Shown one piece after another: positions 60,693-64,000 of a stretch of 64,000 nt of DNA. The notes beneath the pieces were generated by a model that searched no databases, had not been told where the DNA came from, and worked only from the letters and a program-made list of their open reading frames with translations. The stretch comes from Cordia subcordata (lineage: Eukaryota > Streptophyta > Magnoliopsida > Boraginales > Cordiaceae), in assembly GCA_028554755.1 (NCBI GenBank), contig JAPTOF010000021.1, forward strand, positions 6,983,001 to 7,047,000, written 5' to 3'. The stretch's first letter is position 1, and every line of letters starts with the position of its first letter. The position numbers and the translations under genes were made by a program.

Positions 60693-62215
60693 AGAGATAT
60701 TTCACTAATTTGATGTCAAAACATGCCTCTACATTGATATGACAATCAAATTTCACTAAAAGATACAAATTATACAAGATGACCCATTGAATGTTCAAAT
60801 CTACACCACGAACTTTTATAGTTCTGCCATCATCCTTTCTTCTATAATGTGGGTAGCTATTTTCTCCACGAGATGTGACATAACAAAAGTTTTTGGGATA
60901 TCGATTCTTATAAATTCCATTTCTCACACACACATTTGTTGGATTTTTTTCGCCTCATGGACAATGCATCATATGCTTCGCTACCGACGAATGTAAACGT
61001 AGTTCTGCTTCCTTATCTAGCAATTTAGCGCTTATGTACATGTCATAAACTTCTGGGGAGTACATTTCGATTCAGATGCCATAATAACCAGTAAGTGGCA
61101 ATGAGAAAGGCCTCTTTTTTGAAATTATATTACATAAACATGTGTAACCAGTTGTCCAAACATTTTTTTGTTCAGTATGTCATGTGTGAGTTATTCAAGT
61201 TTTTCTCTGAATACTCTAACATGTAAATCTGATTGATTATCAGCTTCTTTGCCGGGAAGGAGATTCTCTTTAATCTTGGGCTAATTTGGATTGCAAGTCA
61301 TTGTGAGAAAAATATTTGGCCTCCCATATCGGCCAACTGACACCATTGCGTCAATGTAACATCTTCACAAATTTCTTGGACCCTCTATGAATGACAAAGG
61401 AAGAATAATTCTTTGACCAATTTTGCTCGCATTTCTTTCTCCTTGTATTGCAAGACTGTCGAGCATACCTTGGAATGATTCTATGCATAGTTCTTTTTGT
61501 TTTTGTTCGTTTTGGAAGAAATCAAGTCGAGTGTTTTCAATCTTGACATACATATCAACACAATATTGTTAAGATAATCGACCTGTGTGCAGCAACATGG
61601 AAAGATCACCTTCTCTAATTTGAAGTTTGTAGTAGTAGTACTCTCGACGTGAGATGTTTGCATGAACCATTTTCCCCATTTCATGCACTAATAGCAAGCC
61701 GAGATTTTGAAGAAAAGGTAAAGATGTGAAACATATCATAGTGATAGAGATAATAGAGTTAGGTAATTTGGGAATTCAAGTGGACTAACCTTGGTGTTCC
61801 AAATTAAGAATGTCATCTGTAATAGTTCTATTTGCTAGATGAATAAGATTTTGACCTCTACACATTTTATTTCTTCTGGAATCTATGCATCTCAAAATGG
61901 TTGGTATTCGTTGAATGTTGGAATGCCATCCAGTCTCACTATGCATAAATAATAAAGGATATTGTAAAGGATCATAGCATCTATAGTAGTGCTGAATGTT
62001 ACGACTACACCCTTCTCCTATATAGACTCTGATGTCTTTAGGTGCCAATTGAGAATAGTCATTTGTAGCATTCCAAATAGTAGCCTTGGGAAACCTTTGG
62101 GACATTGATGTATCGTCATATTTTGTAATAAATTCCAATATTTTGCATGTGAATTACATAGACCAAAGCGATTAAGTGATTCATTTTGTAAATTATTTGA
62201 TCCAGTTCCATTCAA
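58440..62215 (-). pseudogene. Helitron Rep-helicase (HUH Rep plus PIF1-like helicase), decayed
   Basis: This is the transposase of an autonomous Helitron, in pieces but in order on the minus strand. N-terminal part: SRNIQHYYRCYDPLQYPLLF near 61980. Rep part: ASKIGQRIILPLSFIEGPR (to 61368), then after a TGA stop RCYIDAMVSVGRYGRPN, with the catalytic Tyr region; the metal-binding His pair is SHCHLLVI (HCH at 61095-61103). Next are SYPHYRRKDDGR (about 60850), FDCHINVEACFDIKLVKYLY (about 60740), LRYVEFSKYFCW (about 60320) and GERYYLRLLLANIRS. Helicase part: Walker A GPGGTGKT (59657-59680), Walker B LIILDEAG (about 59450), NLNPTEGLCNGTRLI (about 58770), LCFAMTIKKAQ and, after a frameshift near 58490, HGQLYVALSHAKRQ. 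Stops at 61365-61367 and 59323-59325 both fall where family members have Arg. A TA microsatellite interrupts 60653-60690. Confidence 0.9.
60653..60690. repeat. (TA)n microsatellite inside the Helitron Rep gene
   Basis: About 38 bases of TA repeat follow the residues LVKYLYKYIY on the minus strand. The family sequence there is YKYIYKG, whose codons are TA-rich, so the tract seems to have grown out of the coding sequence itself. Confidence 0.9.
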
Positions 62216-63834
62216 GAGAAGAAAAGATTTTTTGGAGGCCTACAAGAGCAATTTACAGAAGATTCTAAGCAATTGAAGTTGAAGATGGGTCATAATTAGA
62301 CTTGGGCTAATTTAATGGAGAAGTATTGGGCTCAAATATATGGATAAAGGATCAATTCCTCATAGAAAACAAGGAACTTTGGCCTTTCTTTCAAATAAAG
62401 TCGTTGGTGAATGAATATGGCAAGTGACCTTGGCTTTAATTTTTGAAAAGTTTTTCCTGTTAGACCAGTTTTGGTATTTTGCTCATAACTCCAACTCCAG
62501 AGGTCAAAATCACGTAATTCCTGGTCCATTGGAATCCTAAGAGGCAGGGATATAATTTTTATGAAGATCATCTTTCCAAATTCAAGGGGGATCAGGGTGA
62601 AAAATCAGTCACAACACGTTTGGAAAATTCCCGTCACCTGCTAGACACATTTCGGTATTTTGGGTGTAACTTGGGTTATAGAGGTCCAAATAAGGTGATT
62701 CTTGCGGTTATGGAAAGATAATTCATAGAGATACAATTTTCATTCTTTGAGCTCATCCCAAATCTGCCTTTATGATGGTAAAAAATGTCATCCAAGTGGG
62801 ATTTGAAGAAGAATTCGAAACCATTATAAATATCCACAATACACAACAGAAAAAGAGGACTCGAACCGAAGATTTGGCAGAAGAAAAAATTGAAGGAAAA
62901 GTTGGGGAGCAGCTCTTGAAGAGAATTGAAGAAAAGAACTTCATCAACTTATTTGTCTAGGAATAATACGATAAGTTTTTCTGTTCGCAATTATTTTTCA
63001 GTTTTTGTTTTGAACTTAATTAAGAACTAAATTCCCCATGATTCGGGATAATAGTTAGTAATTATTTTTTTATTCATGTCTCGGATTCTCTAGGGATTTA
63101 TTTGATTATTTGTATTGGTGCTTTATTACTATTAAATTCTTGGTTAATCATCATTATGCTTGTAGCTAATTTTCATTAGTCAAGAATTTATACCTTTTGC
63201 CATATAGGAATCTTGTAGGTTCTTGTGGGTATGAACATAAATCAATTTTAATAGGACTAGAAATAATTAATTGTTTCAGGATTGTGATAAATTATTCCAT
63301 TGAAATAATCTATCCCCTTGTAGTCTCAATTAATTGTTTAAGTCTATTAGATTAGTTAATTAAAGAACTTGAGTGATAATTTATGCCATTGAGATAGGTT
63401 ATGGCTCAAGAACTTTAGTTAATTAATTTAGGTGTATTAGAGCTTGTAGCCTAATCTGTTGCACTTACTTAGAAATCCCAGAGTTGACGAACGTGAATAG
63501 GATAATTTCTTAGCTATGACCCTGAATCGCGTTTCCCCTAAATTTAAGGCTCGCAATTTTTTTTTGTTGATTTTTATTTTTCTTTCAATTAATTTAATTT
63601 CTTTTCTTTTTCAATTTCGTTTAGTATAAAAATCATTTCACTTGTAGTATTTAGTTTAGTTCTCTTAAATTCTTAGTTTTAGTTTCTTATAGTTATTTTT
63701 CAATTCCTAATAGCAATCCCGATTCCCCGTGGTTCGACTCTCGAGTTGCCTTCGTGTGATAAAGAGGACAAATTTTGTGATTTTGTCGTTGCTTGATTTA
63801 ATTGTTTTTATTTGGCCATACCACGACATGGTCA
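62200..63834 (+). repeat. 5' LTR of a tRNA-Asp-primed retrotransposon (Gypsy Tat/Athila type)
   Basis: The segment ends at about 63834 (CGACATGGTCA), directly before a tRNA-Asp-type primer site. A TATA box (TATAAATA, 62825-62832) sits about 1 kb before the end and marks the LTR promoter. Typical LTR phrases such as TTTCGGTATTTTGGGTGTAA and GATTCCCCGTGGTTCGACTC are present. The left boundary is uncertain (about 62190-62260) because it abuts the broken N-terminus of the Helitron gene. The body of the element lies beyond the window. Confidence 0.65.
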
Positions 63835-63840
63835 AATTTT

Positions 63841-63859
63841 TGCACAGTTGCTGGGGAAT
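63841..63859 (+). other. Primer-binding site, tRNA-Asp type (worn)
   Basis: TGCACAGTTGCTGGGGAATT compares with the canonical TGGCGCCGTTGCCGGGGA complementary to tRNA-Asp. It lies 6 bases after the LTR and is followed by GGTGTTTAGTTGTTAGGAA, a phrase common after this site. Confidence 0.65.
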
Positions 63860-63880
63860 TGGTGTTTAGTTGTTAGGAAT

Positions 63881-63907
63881 ATATACACACACACACACAC
63901 ACACACA
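63881..63907. repeat. (AC)n microsatellite
   Basis: About 26 bases of AC repeat follow a short TATATA, in the leader of the retrotransposon. Confidence 0.9.
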
Positions 63908-64000
63908 GACACAGTTTAGTTTTTGCATTTTTTTTCCTGTTTTTTTCCTTCTAAAAAAAATAAAAAAAATAAAAAAATATTTTAGTTTCTTTTATTTATA

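Overview
This window looks like nuclear DNA of a flowering plant, most likely a eudicot. It is AT-rich, has long gene-poor stretches, and most of it is layered transposable elements in different states of decay. Four plant genes stand out by protein family, all on the minus strand: a BAHD acyltransferase of the spermidine hydroxycinnamoyl-transferase type (12794-14242), the organelle transcription-termination factor MTERF6 (27128-28123), a two-exon gene for the mitochondrial complex I subunit NDUFB4/B15 (41784-43648), and a DUF2828 / von Willebrand A-like protein (51538-53470) that carries a frameshift. I cannot name the species.

Layout: 1706-8731 is a non-autonomous LTR retrotransposon on the minus strand, with two ~1.6 kb LTRs, a tRNA-Asp-type primer-binding site and no pol. 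From 9 to 12.6 kb there is a 92-bp tandem array, hAT-like MITEs and a tiny CACTA remnant, followed by the BAHD gene. From about 19.9 to 25.3 kb lies a decayed Copia element whose 3' LTR is interrupted by a 1.18 kb TIR element with a TTA target duplication. MTERF6 follows, with a cluster of site II (TGGGCC/T) promoter elements. From 31.8 to 34.4 kb there is a second Copia remnant (gag). From 34 to 41 kb there are Helitron ends, one complete 2.0 kb non-autonomous Helitron, a SINE with a clean 13-bp target duplication, and a TIR element filled with dinucleotide satellites.

The NDUFB4 gene (41.8-43.6 kb) has site II elements upstream and an in-frame GA microsatellite at its 5' end. From 44 to 50.7 kb there are tandem duplications, a probable solo LTR, a Helitron end and a palindromic MITE cluster. 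DUF2828 follows. From 55.8 to 62.2 kb lie the remains of a potentially autonomous Helitron: an RPA-like single-strand DNA-binding protein gene and a Rep-helicase gene in the same orientation, both damaged. At the right edge, ~62.2-63.83 kb is the 5' LTR of another tRNA-Asp-primed retrotransposon that runs out of the window.

The host genes are not an operon; each is independent. The two organelle genes (MTERF6, NDUFB4) share TGGGCY promoter elements, which fits nuclear genes co-regulated for organelle function. The most notable element is the Helitron with Rep, helicase and RPA, together with four separate short-hairpin/CTAG Helitron ends elsewhere in the window.
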